Shown piece after piece: positions 41,347 through 51,818 of a stretch of 64,000 nt of DNA. Source of the DNA: Cardinalis cardinalis (taxonomy: Eukaryota; Chordata; Aves; Passeriformes; Cardinalidae); contig JACDOX010000023.1 of assembly GCA_014549065.1 (NCBI GenBank), positions 2,235,980 to 2,299,979 on the forward strand, written 5' to 3'. Under the pieces are notes generated by a model that was given only the letters and a program-made list of their open reading frames with translations, was not told the origin of the DNA and searched no databases. The translations under genes were made by a program, and so were the position numbers. Every line of letters starts with the position of its first letter. Position 1 is the first letter of the stretch.

Positions 41347-43869
41347 CTGAGAATTTTAAAGAATAAAACTCAGTTTAAGTATTTTACTATAACAAACAGA
41401 TTTAGGACATACCAACCAGTCTCTGACTTGCATTTTTAACACAAATTTCTTTTTTTCTTTTAGCCCATCTTTTAGATTCTCCTTTTTATCATCAATACGT
41501 CTAATTGTGAATATTTAAAGGCAGGACATGTCCTCTTTCATGCAAGTGATATTATTTTTTTCTTTTTTAAAGTTAATGTAAGTTTTGACATCAGTTAGAT
41601 TGTAGGTTTTGCTTACAAAGTCTTTTTGGAGATATTCAGCCAGGCAAATGGAACACAGATGAAAATATGAACACTATAAAAAACAGTTTTGGCTATATAA
41701 ATNATTTTCATTGAATTCTTTTTTGTTTTCTACACACTTCTCTGTCTCTAAATGGGGCAATACAGAGTCAAGGATTAAAAGCTGGGACTACTGATTTTTG
41801 TCATACAACTCCTCATTGTACACTTTGCAACAAAACGCTCAGTTGTAACCAAGTATTACAGAGCTCAAAGGTCTCAAAGATTGGAACTTGCTGCTCAGTA
41901 CACGAAAACTAGAAGTGCACCAACTGCCTTAGATTCCCTGCTGCTGCTGTGAATACACAAGCAGTGATTCCATCCACATGTCCCAAAAACAAAGTGTTAA
42001 CATAAAGAGGTTCATGCTTAGACAATGAAGTCAGTCAACTTAAGGCAAAAATTCACAAGGCACCAGGTTGCAGTAAATAATTTCAAGACTACTGGAAATA
42101 GACCATCTCTTTTTTTATTTTTAATTATTCAGAATGATTGGGTTTCCTGTCTTCCAAGAGCACATAGAAACCCCCATAGGGAGCTTGCAGTATCCTTAGA
42201 ATACAGGTATTCTGGTCTGGACAAAACTGCATTCATACAGTGATTATATTGATTGGGAGGTCTCTCAAATGGAATAACTTCCCACAAATACCTACCTACA
42301 GGTTTTACAGAAGGGACAGAAGGGAATTAGATTATAGTTGCAACTCCTCCCTGTGTTTCACCAAACTCTTCCTTTGCTTCATTCCAGCACATGAGACAGA
42401 GTAAACAGTAACAGGAAGAGGATAAGACACCATGTAAAGAATCTACAATCCCTTTATCAAATCAAATCAGATCTAGATCCGTGCAAAAATCACAAAGATT
42501 GTGAATGCACAACAATGACTGGATTAAGTATTTCAGATGTTCAAGATGTTTTCAGTGCAGCAGACAAAGCACAACTTACTTTCNTAGATGAAGGAATCTA
42601 CCTAAAATTCTGGAAATACCAATGGGTTTCAAAGGTTCCAGAGCCCTAATGCTGAGTACATGAAGTACTTCNTTACTTTTTCTTAATCACAAAACATGCT
42701 GTGCTCAGGAAGAAAAAACAAAAGGCCTGGTGCCTGGAATAGCTTCAATATTGCAAAACACCTGAGATTATTTAAGTGGTGGAGCAGAATGATGTGCCTC
42801 CACTGACTCCCTCAGTAAAATAAGCAGAGGCTATATAGTATTTTATAGCTACTTTGAGAACAGCAAAGCATCACCTAAGAAGTAATTAGCAAGAAAACTT
42901 TCCATCTATGTGTCTTCACTATAAAAAAAGATATTGAATCATGTTGTGGTATTTATATGCTGACTGGGAATACATACTGCAAGGAGAGCACAATTTTCAT
43001 GCTTGAGATAAAGCATGTTCATCAAAGGTGAGTATTCCAAAGCACACCTATCTATTGAAACAGTAAAGTATTCTTAACAGCAGCAAACTTTGATCCNCAA
43101 TAAGGTGCTCCCATAAAAAGTATAATAAAGTTTATGATCTTTATGCAGAACACAGAGAAGAACATAGAAGTTGTATTGTGCATCATTCTCAAGTGTAAAG
43201 CCAGGGAATAAAATTTGGGTAGGAAGTTACCAAAACTCCTAAAATTTAAAGCAAGTCCTAAAATCAAATATGTTTTTTTTATATGAGCAATAAAAATCAT
43301 AGTAAGACCAGTGAAATAGTGGAAGCTATGAGAAAAAATACATTTATAACAAGAAGGAATCTGATATTTTTAGTATATTTTTCAAACATAGCAAAAGCAA
43401 AAAGTGTGCTGGTGTCTGTAGCAACAGATTATGAAGGTGTGAGGAAAATACACAAGNAAATAAAGGCACAGCAGAAAAGCCAAAAGTGTTTTTTGTATCA
43501 CTGCTCATTGCAGAAGCACTTAAAGAAGCTCACTTCCAAAATATTTTGACAAGGAAAGTATGAGAACTGTGTCACANTGAAGTGTCCACAGGAAATATTT
43601 CAAAACAAACTGGTTAATCAGTAGAACCAAGNTACCAGGACCAGGTAGAATTCACCCAAACTGCTGAGCAGACACGCTGCTGGTGTTTAACAAANGCTTA
43701 AATGTTCTTGGACGAAGAGAACAAAACCAGGGCAAATGTGATAACATTCTCCANTAAGTAGGTCTGCAGAGTGGCAGGANGTTGCATTATTAATAGAGGC
43801 ACATNGTTAAATTTGGAAANGTCAAAGGAGCCAACAAAGACCTTGGAAGGGAAAGCAAGNTGAGCGTGT

Positions 43870-44284
43870 TCTCATGACTGGGTGGTGTCCTTGCAGCAGG
43901 AAGGACGGACAATGGCGTGCTGGGCCTCAGCACAGCCAGCAGGGCTGGGAGGAGGTCACCTCTCCCCTCAGTCCATGGCAAACACAGCCAGAACCCCTGT
44001 CCAGCTCTGGGGTCCCCACCAGGGAAGAGACACAGGCACAAGGAGCAGGGCCAGCTGATGGATTGGGCGCTTGAGTGCAGCACATCCAGGGCCTGGGGGA
44101 ACTGCTCTGGGCAGCCTTGAGAGGGAAAGACAAGGGGACACCTGGCTGGCACCTGCAGCCTGCCAGCACAGAGCACAGACACACTGAGCCAGACCCTGCC
44201 CAGAGGAACACAGGGACAGCACAGCACACTGCCCCTGTCTGTGGCAGCAGCCAGGCTGGGGGACAGGACATTGTTGGGTACAAA
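43870..44284. other. GC-rich, CpG-poor intronic block
   Basis: About 415 bp of markedly GC-rich sequence lies in an AT-rich intron and runs directly into the CR1 fragment. It is rich in CAGG, CTGGG and CACAG words but has very few CpG dinucleotides. That fits an old, methylated repeat rather than an active CpG island. I do not recognise the family; a 5' extension of the CR1 or another element are both possible. Confidence 0.55.
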
Positions 44285-44455
44285 GATAAGGTTATTTACT
44301 CTGAGGTTGATCAAACACTGGAGCAGGTGCACAGAGAAGTCATGCAGTCTCCATCTGTGGAGATACAAAAAGCTCATCTGGCCTAAAGGCCCATGAGCAC
44401 ATGAACCTTCTGCAAGAGGTGGGATTAGAGATCTCCAGGGTACCTTCCTACTTAC
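44285..44455 (+). mobile_element. CR1 LINE 3' fragment (degraded)
   Basis: The stretch matches the end of avian CR1 elements in order. It has a TTTACTCTGAGGTTGATCAA region, then CACTGGAGCAGG, then GTCTCCATCTGTGGAGATAC, and finally a diverged GGATTAGAGATCTCCAGGGT followed by CCTTCCTAC. Family consensus, as I recall it, has ACTGGAACAGGCTGCCCAGA and GACTAGATGATCTCCAGAGG at these points. It is 5' truncated, as is usual for CR1, and diverged enough to be old. Confidence 0.75.
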
Positions 44456-47290
44456 ATGTCCTATAAACCAGTAAGTGCNAGTCTCAGAGGCCTGCCAGGA
44501 TCCTCTGAGGGGACCTTGACCTGCCCACACGCAGCTGATCTGGCATCCAATTTGGCATTTCAGAGAGCTTTTACCAAACTGCCATCAAAGACCTCTGCTG
44601 GCCAGCTGTTACAGGGTAAAAGGGGCTTTTTCAGGGATTAAAACCTTATTAAAATTAATTGTTTATGTAATCCCCAAATTACCTGTGCTGTTCAACACAT
44701 AAAAGGGCAGCAAAAGAGGTGATTAGAGAGTAAAAATTTCCTGATAAGAAATTTTAAAGCATAATCAAAGGTAAAACTGATAGCAAAGGACAGAAGGAGC
44801 AGNAAGCAATGCATGTAAATGAATTCTGAAGGGGTAAAATCACTGTAATATATAGATATAATGATAGCTCCTATACCATCACAAAGCAGAAGAGTATTCA
44901 TGGAGTCAGTATCAACAGCTTTCTAAAAATATCTAGACAATACTAAAAAGAAATCAAAATCAGAATGTTAGAAAACATGATGATAGGAAAATAGAAAATA
45001 CGACTTTCTAAAATTCTGGGAAATTTATATCTTGAAGTGCACATAATATGGGGCCCCATAATCCTAAAGAGGATACAGCACAATCAGAAAAAGTCTAGGA
45101 AATAATATTATACACCAGAGTGTGAAACACTTTTTTTATGAGGCTTTAAAACTGCCAAGCATGATGACTGATGTGGGCATTACAGAGGTGAGTGAAATCA
45201 GCAATGCCAAGAAGATGATAACAAACGAGGCTGTGCTTCTAGATATGAAAGTATTTTCTAATTATTTCCTTTTTCAAAAAACTAGATTTGTAGATCTCAT
45301 AAGCTTCGAGAGACTCTCATTAGCAAGTTATTTCTCTTTGACATTCCATCATATCTCTCTGAAAATGTAGATCATCTAATGAATGTACTGTATTCCCTGA
45401 ATTGTATTCTTAGAAACTTCAGAAAAAAAAATAATATGTTCGGTCAATTATTTTGCTGGATATTAAAATCAGGCACAAATTGTATTCAAAGATAACAACA
45501 GAGAAGATATTTTCATCCTAGATGCAGCTAAAAGCTCTTCCATAGTTATCAAAATCAAGGATGCAAAACATAGTTGGTGAACCAATGCCCATACATATTA
45601 GCCAATTCAGATGAATGGGTAGCTTTATGTCAGTAAAATACAAATTTTATGCTTACAAAGACAAATCAGTAACATTTTGCATATTCTATCATTTTCACTT
45701 GTCTTTGTTGCATCAAACTAGATCACTAGCAAGTACTGTGTACAATATTTGTTAATAAATCTGAGGATTTAAATGTATAATAAATTTTCATTGTGATCAG
45801 TACACCCATTTCCAGATAACTATACATATATTATACAGATACTATATTACCATGCACTGAAAACATTCTGACAATCATGTCTACACAGACAGCATAGAGT
45901 TATCCAGATCTAAATTACTATAATTAATATATATAGTTATAGTGATAAAGCTATATCCAAACAATGAAAAAAAAGTCCCTCAAAAGTCTCCCTGTGCTGA
46001 AGCAATAATGTTACAGACACATGGCTCCCTGCCAGGCATTTATCAACCTGCCTGTGAGCTGCAAACAGATCCAGTCTCGTCAGTGACTGCTGAGAAGAAT
46101 GCTCACTTTGCTTTTTCTCTAATTAAGAGACCTTCCCCAGACAGGATGGTCTTGCTTAACTTTCTAAAAAAAACCCATGCAATATATTCAAACTAAAAAA
46201 GGAGGTAGTGCATGAGATTTAGACCACAACAATTTCATCTTACCAAAGCAGTTTGCCAATTCTAATTAGTCCTGGAAAAACCATCAGACAAGTTTATTGT
46301 CACCGACCACAGCGAGTCTATTAAGTTCAGACAGAACAAAGTTGAGCTTTCCATGATGTGCTGTNCTCCTAGCAGGAGGTGCAGTGCCTTCTCAACCTCC
46401 TGGTGGCCATCCTGAGATTGAACTGGGATGTAAATGCATCCTCTCCACTACCTCCTGCTGGCATCTGAGCAGGGGTCGTGCTGCAGGCTTCATTAATGAG
46501 GAAAATCTAACTCTCTGCACCATCTGAAGGAATAAAGAACACAGAATAGGACCTTGTTTTCTGCCAGTGGATATAATGGGCTGAAGGAGAGGATNTGGGT
46601 GGATGTTCGATAAGAGAAAATGTTCTGTCAAAACCTGGTTTTCAGCTAAAGATGCTTGGGCCTTATCATTCCCAGAAGCTTCCATCCTCCTCCAAGACTT
46701 GAGAAGTACCTGCAGATGAATTCAGATACACAGGTGGAATGCAAAAACCAATTTATTTTATGACTGAGCTGTGGCACGCTTGTTCAGACAGCCTTTCTCA
46801 GATCTGGGAATCAGTTTCATTTACAACCTGGCACTTCAACAAATTGCACAAGACTAAGCGGGCATAAAACCTGGTATGCAGCTGGCATAAGTGCCCCACC
46901 AATCCTCTGCCTTCAAATTTTACGGTTTCTGAGTGTTGTTATCGTGCCTAATGCAATATAGTTGGGAAATGCAGTTACATTTTCAAGAACTGATTTGGCA
47001 CACACAGAGTCAGGTGAGTCTGACAAAGCATCTAAGCAGCCATTAGATTCAAGGTTCAGCAAACCAACATGAAAAACGAGTTCCAAATCAGTTCTTGGAC
47101 CTTGTAACCATCTCATGCCACATCACATCATGGGTGACCTGGTACTCTGGCCAGGTTATTAGTTAAGCATGACTGTAATATTTCTAACACCAACACAGAT
47201 ACCCATTCAATATTGTAATTATTCAGTGGATCCAGCATAGGAAATCATTACTGCTAATTAAGGATCTTGTTTAAAAATTCAAAAATCCAA

Positions 47291-47810
47291 AAATTCAAGA
47301 TAACCATAGAAAAGGATTGAGAACATCCATAGAAAAAGACAGACTATTTAGTTATAACATTAAAAACTAGAGTGCCCTGAGAACAGGTCACCAGATGACA
47401 GTACAGGAATAAAACTACAAAATATTCTTTTTCGCCTTTACTAGAGCAAGAATATGACAATGACAATGCAGGTAAGATCACAGTAATGATTNCACAGAAA
47501 GAGATTGCCAGAAANAGAACAAGGATTGTGGATATGTGTGTGCACATGAAGAAGTGTGACTTAAATTATTTGAGGTATAATTTGGTTTCCACTATTAGAA
47601 AATTGTTTTAATGCTGTGTTCAAAAACCATCAACAACTGTGCCTCTTTTTCTTCAACCTATATTAGGTCTAATCAGGAAGCATCAGAATTCAAAGAGACA
47701 AAATCACAAGGTCCAAAATTTGCTNAAGCAAAAAGAATCATGAAAGACAGACACTACCGGGGAAAGAAGAAAAGTCTTTCTACNCTTGCTGCTAATCTCA
47801 TGTAGAACTC
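47291..47810. repeat. Direct duplication copy B (about 520 bp)
   Basis: This is the second copy of the repeat at 49731-50257, about 2.44 kb away and in the same orientation, in the next intron of MTA3. The two copies therefore bracket coding exon 49447-49669. The exon itself is not present next to copy B. On the minus strand, 47344-47547 forms a 67-codon frame with a hydrophobic stretch (FLAISFC.IITVILPALSLS). The matching frame in copy A is also open to the same stop. Confidence 0.9.
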
Positions 47811-49446
47811 TTTCACTCAGAGCAAAGAGAAAACACTCCCAGCACTGCCAGTTGAAGCAAGAATGACTATTTCCCNCTGAAAAGCTCAGCTTTTCACTCC
47901 TCTCTTTAAAGGTTGAACACATGTTCTAATATAAAACAGTTGGATGAAATTTTTCTTCTGTTTTTCTTCTCCTTAAACAAAAGTTTCATCTTTTCAATAT
48001 ATTTTACTGCAGTGAGTGAGAAAAAACACAGATATAGATATAAAGATATGAGGTTCAAGTGAACTTCTGAATTTTCCTCCATGATTCAGCAAAAAAACAA
48101 ATTTAAAAGTTCAATACCTTTCTTTCAGAAAGTAACCTTTATTTTGGATTGAGGATTAAAAATATCATCTTAATCCATCTTTAGACATACTTCTTCCATG
48201 AAGAACAACTCATTTTATTCACACGGTTTCCTGAAATCTGAAAGTTGTTCCTGACTTGCATAGATTTAAAAGAGGAAAGAAAATGGCCAAAATAACTAAA
48301 AAACTAGACAAGGACAATAAACAGAAATATTCAGCAAATTCTGGAGTACTGCAGAAGTAGGTGAAAAGTTTGCATATGCATAATGGCTGGTCTTGAAGTA
48401 CATAAAGGGAAAATAATTACTCAAAATCAGATTTTAAGCCTCTGTGGAGTAAATTTCTTATAAACAGTACAGACATCATCTGCATCCCAGATAAGTATGC
48501 TGGGAAAACATTCAGTGTTAATCTAATGAAGATGCTTATAAACCCTACATCTAATGATCTTAAAAGTTCTCTTCAATTCTAATACAATTGACAGTACAAT
48601 GAACCAGCAGGCCTCATCCTGGAATACCAAGCATCTGCTCCAAGAACTGTATCTATGGAAGACTGGGAATCATAGCCAGACAGTATGAACAGTAAAACAA
48701 CGTGCCCGGTGCAGATACAAAAGCTGTTGAAATATTCAGTGACTTTGCAGGAGAATTTACACGCATATGCAGGTGAAGAGACTTACTGTTGCTATCTACA
48801 AAAACTAATAGCTTTTCTCATACTACTAGAAGTCCATCAGNTCTTTATATTTTGGCTATAAAAACAACAAGTGTAATACAGAATTTTATTTACAATTAAA
48901 ATTTAAAACTGGAACACAAAAAAACAAAATGATGCAACTATGATGAATAAACATGGCTATCACCACCATCTGATTGTCACAGTGACAAAGGACTGTATTG
49001 CACACCACATTTAAATTATTATGAAACCCCAGCTCCTGATTCTTTGACCAATCCCATTGAAAAAAGTACAACGTGTACAGATCTATAGGTTCTGCTCAGC
49101 AAATGTTTAAAAAAACAACAACAGAGAAGCACGCGTCTTTCATGCTGCCTAGTAGGAAGAATGTATGTTGTGGCACTGATTTTCCCTTCCTGCCCCCCAT
49201 TTTTGTTAATGTCAATTTTTGAAAGTAATGAGGTAATAGTTTTTAATNAATTTGAAATGTTCCCACAGTTTAAGACCTGTTCAAGGCAACCAATGTGTCN
49301 GTATATGCTGGACAAATGAAAAAAATAAAAATAAAAAGCAAAAGCGTATAGACAAGAAATGTTTATTGAAAAAGAAAATAAAATTAAAAGACAAAAATGG
49401 GTGGGAAGCACAGCACACAGAACTAAGAATTAAAAAAACATCTTAC

Positions 49447-49669
49447 ATTCTGCCTTAATGGCAGCACAGTTAATAGGGACAAAGGGACGTCGCGCTGCCT
49501 GCCGCAGCCGGAGGGTATTTTTGCAGACCTGCCGGGCCAGTTTTGTCCAACAGGTGGTGTGCAGAAAGAAAGCCTGCCGCGTTTTCACCGCCGACTTGGG
49601 GCTGCCCGTGTTCCGCACCGGGGTGCCCTGCGTGGCCTGCCGCGACAGGTGCGTTCGGACATGCGGCTC
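49447..49669 (-). CDS. MTA3: MTA3 internal exon: first RBBP4/7-binding region
   Basis: This 223-nt exon encodes 74 residues plus one base. Key stretches are RNTGSPKSAVKTRQAFFLHT, TKLARQVCKNTLRLRQAARR and PFVPINCAAIKAE. In MTA1 the corresponding segment docks on the RBBP4/RBBP7 histone chaperones within NuRD. The VCKNTLRLRQAARRPF wording is specific to MTA3, where MTA1 has a different sequence, so this exon largely decides the paralogue. The acceptor is CTGTCCCGCAG, the donor GTAAGA, with phase 0 in and phase 1 out. The 5' two thirds and the adjoining intron are strikingly GC- and CpG-rich compared with all other exons here. The exon lies between two copies of a 520-bp direct repeat. Because 223 is not a multiple of three, skipping it would break the frame. 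Confidence 0.97.
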
Positions 49670-50676
49670 CTGCGGGACAGAACACGGACAGCGTCACACA
49701 CAGCTCAGTCACGGCACCCAAACAGCCCCAGAAGTCAAGATAGCCTCGGAAAGGGATTAGGGACATCCGCAGAAAAAGACAGACTATTTAGTTATAACAT
49801 TAAAATCGACAGAGTGCACTGAGGTCACCAGATGATAGTACAGGAATAAAATTACAAAACATTCTTTGTCTTTTTTTCCTTTACTAGAGCAAGAATATGA
49901 AAATGACAATGCAGGTAAGATCACAGTAATGATTCCACAGAAAGAGATTGCCAGAAACAGAATACGGATTGTGGATATGTGTGCGTATATGAAGAAATGT
50001 GACTTAAATTAGTTGAGGTATAATTAGGTTCCCACTCTTAGAACATTATTTTAATGCTGTGTTCAAAAAACATTACCAATTGTGAGATTTTTTTCTTCTG
50101 TCGATGTTAGGTCTAATCAGAAAGCATCAGAATTCAAAGAGCCAAAATCACAAGGCCCAAAGTTTGCTTAAGCAAAAAGAATGTAGCGTCTGTGAAAGAC
50201 AGACACTACCGGGGGAAAGAGTCTTTCTACTCTTGCCGTTAATCTGATGTAGAACTCACAGGAATGCATGAATAACATTTTTAAGCACTTTACAAAAAGT
50301 AAAGAGCTGTCTGTGCAGGAAGCCACAGAGCAGACAACTCTANACAGAATGGATATATAGTGTCAATCTAAATGAGATATTCTATAGTAGGTTTAACATT
50401 TCAGAGATAACACACCATTTGACAGACAAAATGACATTTGTACACCAAAAATGCAGGAAGCACGTGCTTGTTTATACAAGAAGTAGCATGAAGTCGTGGC
50501 NAGGCCTGACCACTGCACAGCTCTATTGACACAGCAAAAGTATTAATAAATTGAGTTTTGTAGTACCAAAGTTGAATACACACATAAAAAACCATTCCAT
50601 TAAATCACATCAAATCACAGCAGTCTAGTGAAAGCACCATGTTTTGTTTTAGAAAAGTTTGTCTACACAATCCTAC
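49670..50676 (-). other. MTA3 intron (1.0 kb) containing duplication copy A
   Basis: This intron separates the zinc-finger exon from the RBBP-region exon. Just over half of it (49731-50257) is one copy of the 520-bp direct repeat. The 60-70 bp next to the downstream exon are GC- and CpG-rich. The remainder is ordinary AT-rich sequence. Confidence 0.85.
49731..50257. repeat. Direct duplication copy A (about 527 bp)
   Basis: This copy aligns nearly end to end, in the same orientation, with 47291-47810. Shared landmarks include AGAAAAAGACAGACTATTTA, AATGACAATGCAGGTAAGAT and AAGCATCAGAATTCAAAGAG. Differences are substitutions plus a few short indels. The outer borders are abrupt: homology ends after TGTAGAACTC on the right. 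On the left it fades about 62 bp from the acceptor of exon 49447-49669. The element family is not recognised. Confidence 0.9.
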
Positions 50677-50828
50677 CTCTGTAGGTTGGCTGGAAGACAG
50701 CTTATCTTCATCTGTCTGTGTGGGCATTTTCAGGCCACCATATTTCTTCCAATAAATCCAGCAAGATGCACACAACCTACACTGCATATTAGGAGGGCCC
50801 CAAGAATACCATTGGTGAGACTGCGGAG
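50677..50828 (-). CDS. MTA3: MTA3 internal exon: second half of GATA-type zinc finger
   Basis: This 152-nt exon encodes a segment beginning TPQSHQWYSWGPPNMQ, then CRLCASCWIYWKKYGG, ending SSSQPTE. With the CESC of the upstream exon it forms a C-x2-C-x17-C-x2-C GATA-like finger. The tryptophan-rich WYSWGPP and YWKKYGGLKMPTQ stretches are hallmarks of MTA proteins. The acceptor CTCCTTAG is preferred over the CCGCAG six bases later, because only the first keeps the frame with the phase-1 donor upstream. The donor is GAG followed by GTAGGA, phase 0. This exon, at 48 codons plus two bases, is among the most reliable identifications in the window. Confidence 0.97.
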
Positions 50829-51693
50829 CTAAGGAGGAGAAAGCAGCACAGGTGAGCTGGTGCATGCTACATTCACTACAATCAATCCAAAGGCTGTAAT
50901 AGATGATTATATACAGCCATAACACATGGCAATAGCACAGCATTGTATGGATAAATATTTAATATATTTGACACTGAAGGTAAGAACTTGAATTGTTTGT
51001 TGTTTCATTTTTTTACAAAAGCGCCAGAGAGGTGAACTCCAAATGGAAATTCTGTAAATGCTTCTAAAATGAATTTCAAAACAGGGACTTTGTATTGCTG
51101 AGATTTTCTCCCAGAGGACTACGAGAAAAAAAACCAACAAACCCACTATTTCTAATCGCACAATGGAAGACAGGCTAATTAAGATGGATTTTCTATCTGC
51201 TCTCATATAATCTCTATTGTGGGGTGCTATTCCAAGAAGTCAAACAAAAATTATCAGAAACACACAAAATACTAGAAAGAAACAATAGTCCTCCCCATGT
51301 TCCCCAACAACAACAGAGGGGGAAAAACACTCTACAAACACTCCAAAACCATTCAAAGAAAAAAAAACTTCAAAAACCCTGCAGCCTTAAAGAAAAAACC
51401 AAATATAAATTTGAATATAGCTTTGTGAAGGTAAAGGAATAATAGATCAATGCCACCATATTACACTACTTACTCTNTCTGTGTTTTATGAATTGTTTAA
51501 AAATAAATCATAAAGAAATTTGAATACTTTAATTAATATGCNGAAGGCAGCTCTAACTTTAAAGATATTTCTGCCACAAGAGCAATTGCAAATTATCCTC
51601 TGTCATATCCTAATAAAATTACATACCTTTTTTTTTGAAAAGCACATATTAAGATTCACCCAAACTCAAGTCATTTAAAATATATTTACTTAC
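50829..51693 (-). other. MTA3 intron (0.87 kb) splitting the zinc finger
   Basis: This short intron lies between the two halves of the GATA-type finger. Its donor is GTAAGT and its acceptor tract is TTTCTCCTCCTTAG. No recognised element lies inside. Confidence 0.85.
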
Positions 51694-51818
51694 TATAGCA
51701 GCTTTCACAAGCCCGACCTATTACTGTGGCTTGTGCCTGGTAAGAAGCTCCCATTGCTCCATTGACTGCAGCAGGTTTCCCATTGTTGCTGGATATTTGA
51801 TTGGGATTTGGTTTATTG
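51694..51818 (-). CDS. MTA3: MTA3 internal exon: linker and first zinc-finger cysteines
   Basis: This 125-nt exon starts with one base completing a tyrosine codon. It then encodes 41 residues beginning NKPNPNQISSNNGKP and ending GRACESCY, plus one base. The CESC pair is the first half of the MTA GATA-type zinc finger. The Asn/Gly/Ala-rich linker before it is the variable spacer of the family and resembles MTA3 more than MTA1. The acceptor on the minus strand is TTTAAAG, a somewhat weak AAAG after a T-rich tract, and the donor is a consensus GTAAGT. Phase 1 at the exit joins to the next exon to give CYTPQSHQW. Confidence 0.95.

Larger units (their letters stand above)
41347..49446 (-). other. 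MTA3 intron (8.1 kb)
   Basis: This intron is bounded by a GTAAGA donor and a TTCTCAG acceptor. It contains duplication copy B, a CR1 fragment (44285-44455) and an adjoining GC-rich, CpG-poor block (43870-44284). The long minus-strand frame at 43790-44530 runs through that GC-rich block. It shows no recognisable domain and contains several Ns, so I do not treat it as a gene. Confidence 0.8.

Noticed and set aside
43790..44530. 246-codon open frame on the minus strand, the longest in the window
   Set aside because: It runs through a GC-rich repeat-like block and a CR1 fragment, contains Ns and has no recognisable domain; low stop density explains its length.
47410..47510. Plus-strand 27-nt exon-like unit in both duplication copies (CCTTTACTAG acceptor, GCAG then GTAAGA donor)
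   Set aside because: It lies antisense to MTA3, is too short to judge, and the minus-strand hydrophobic frame over the same bases is the better explanation.
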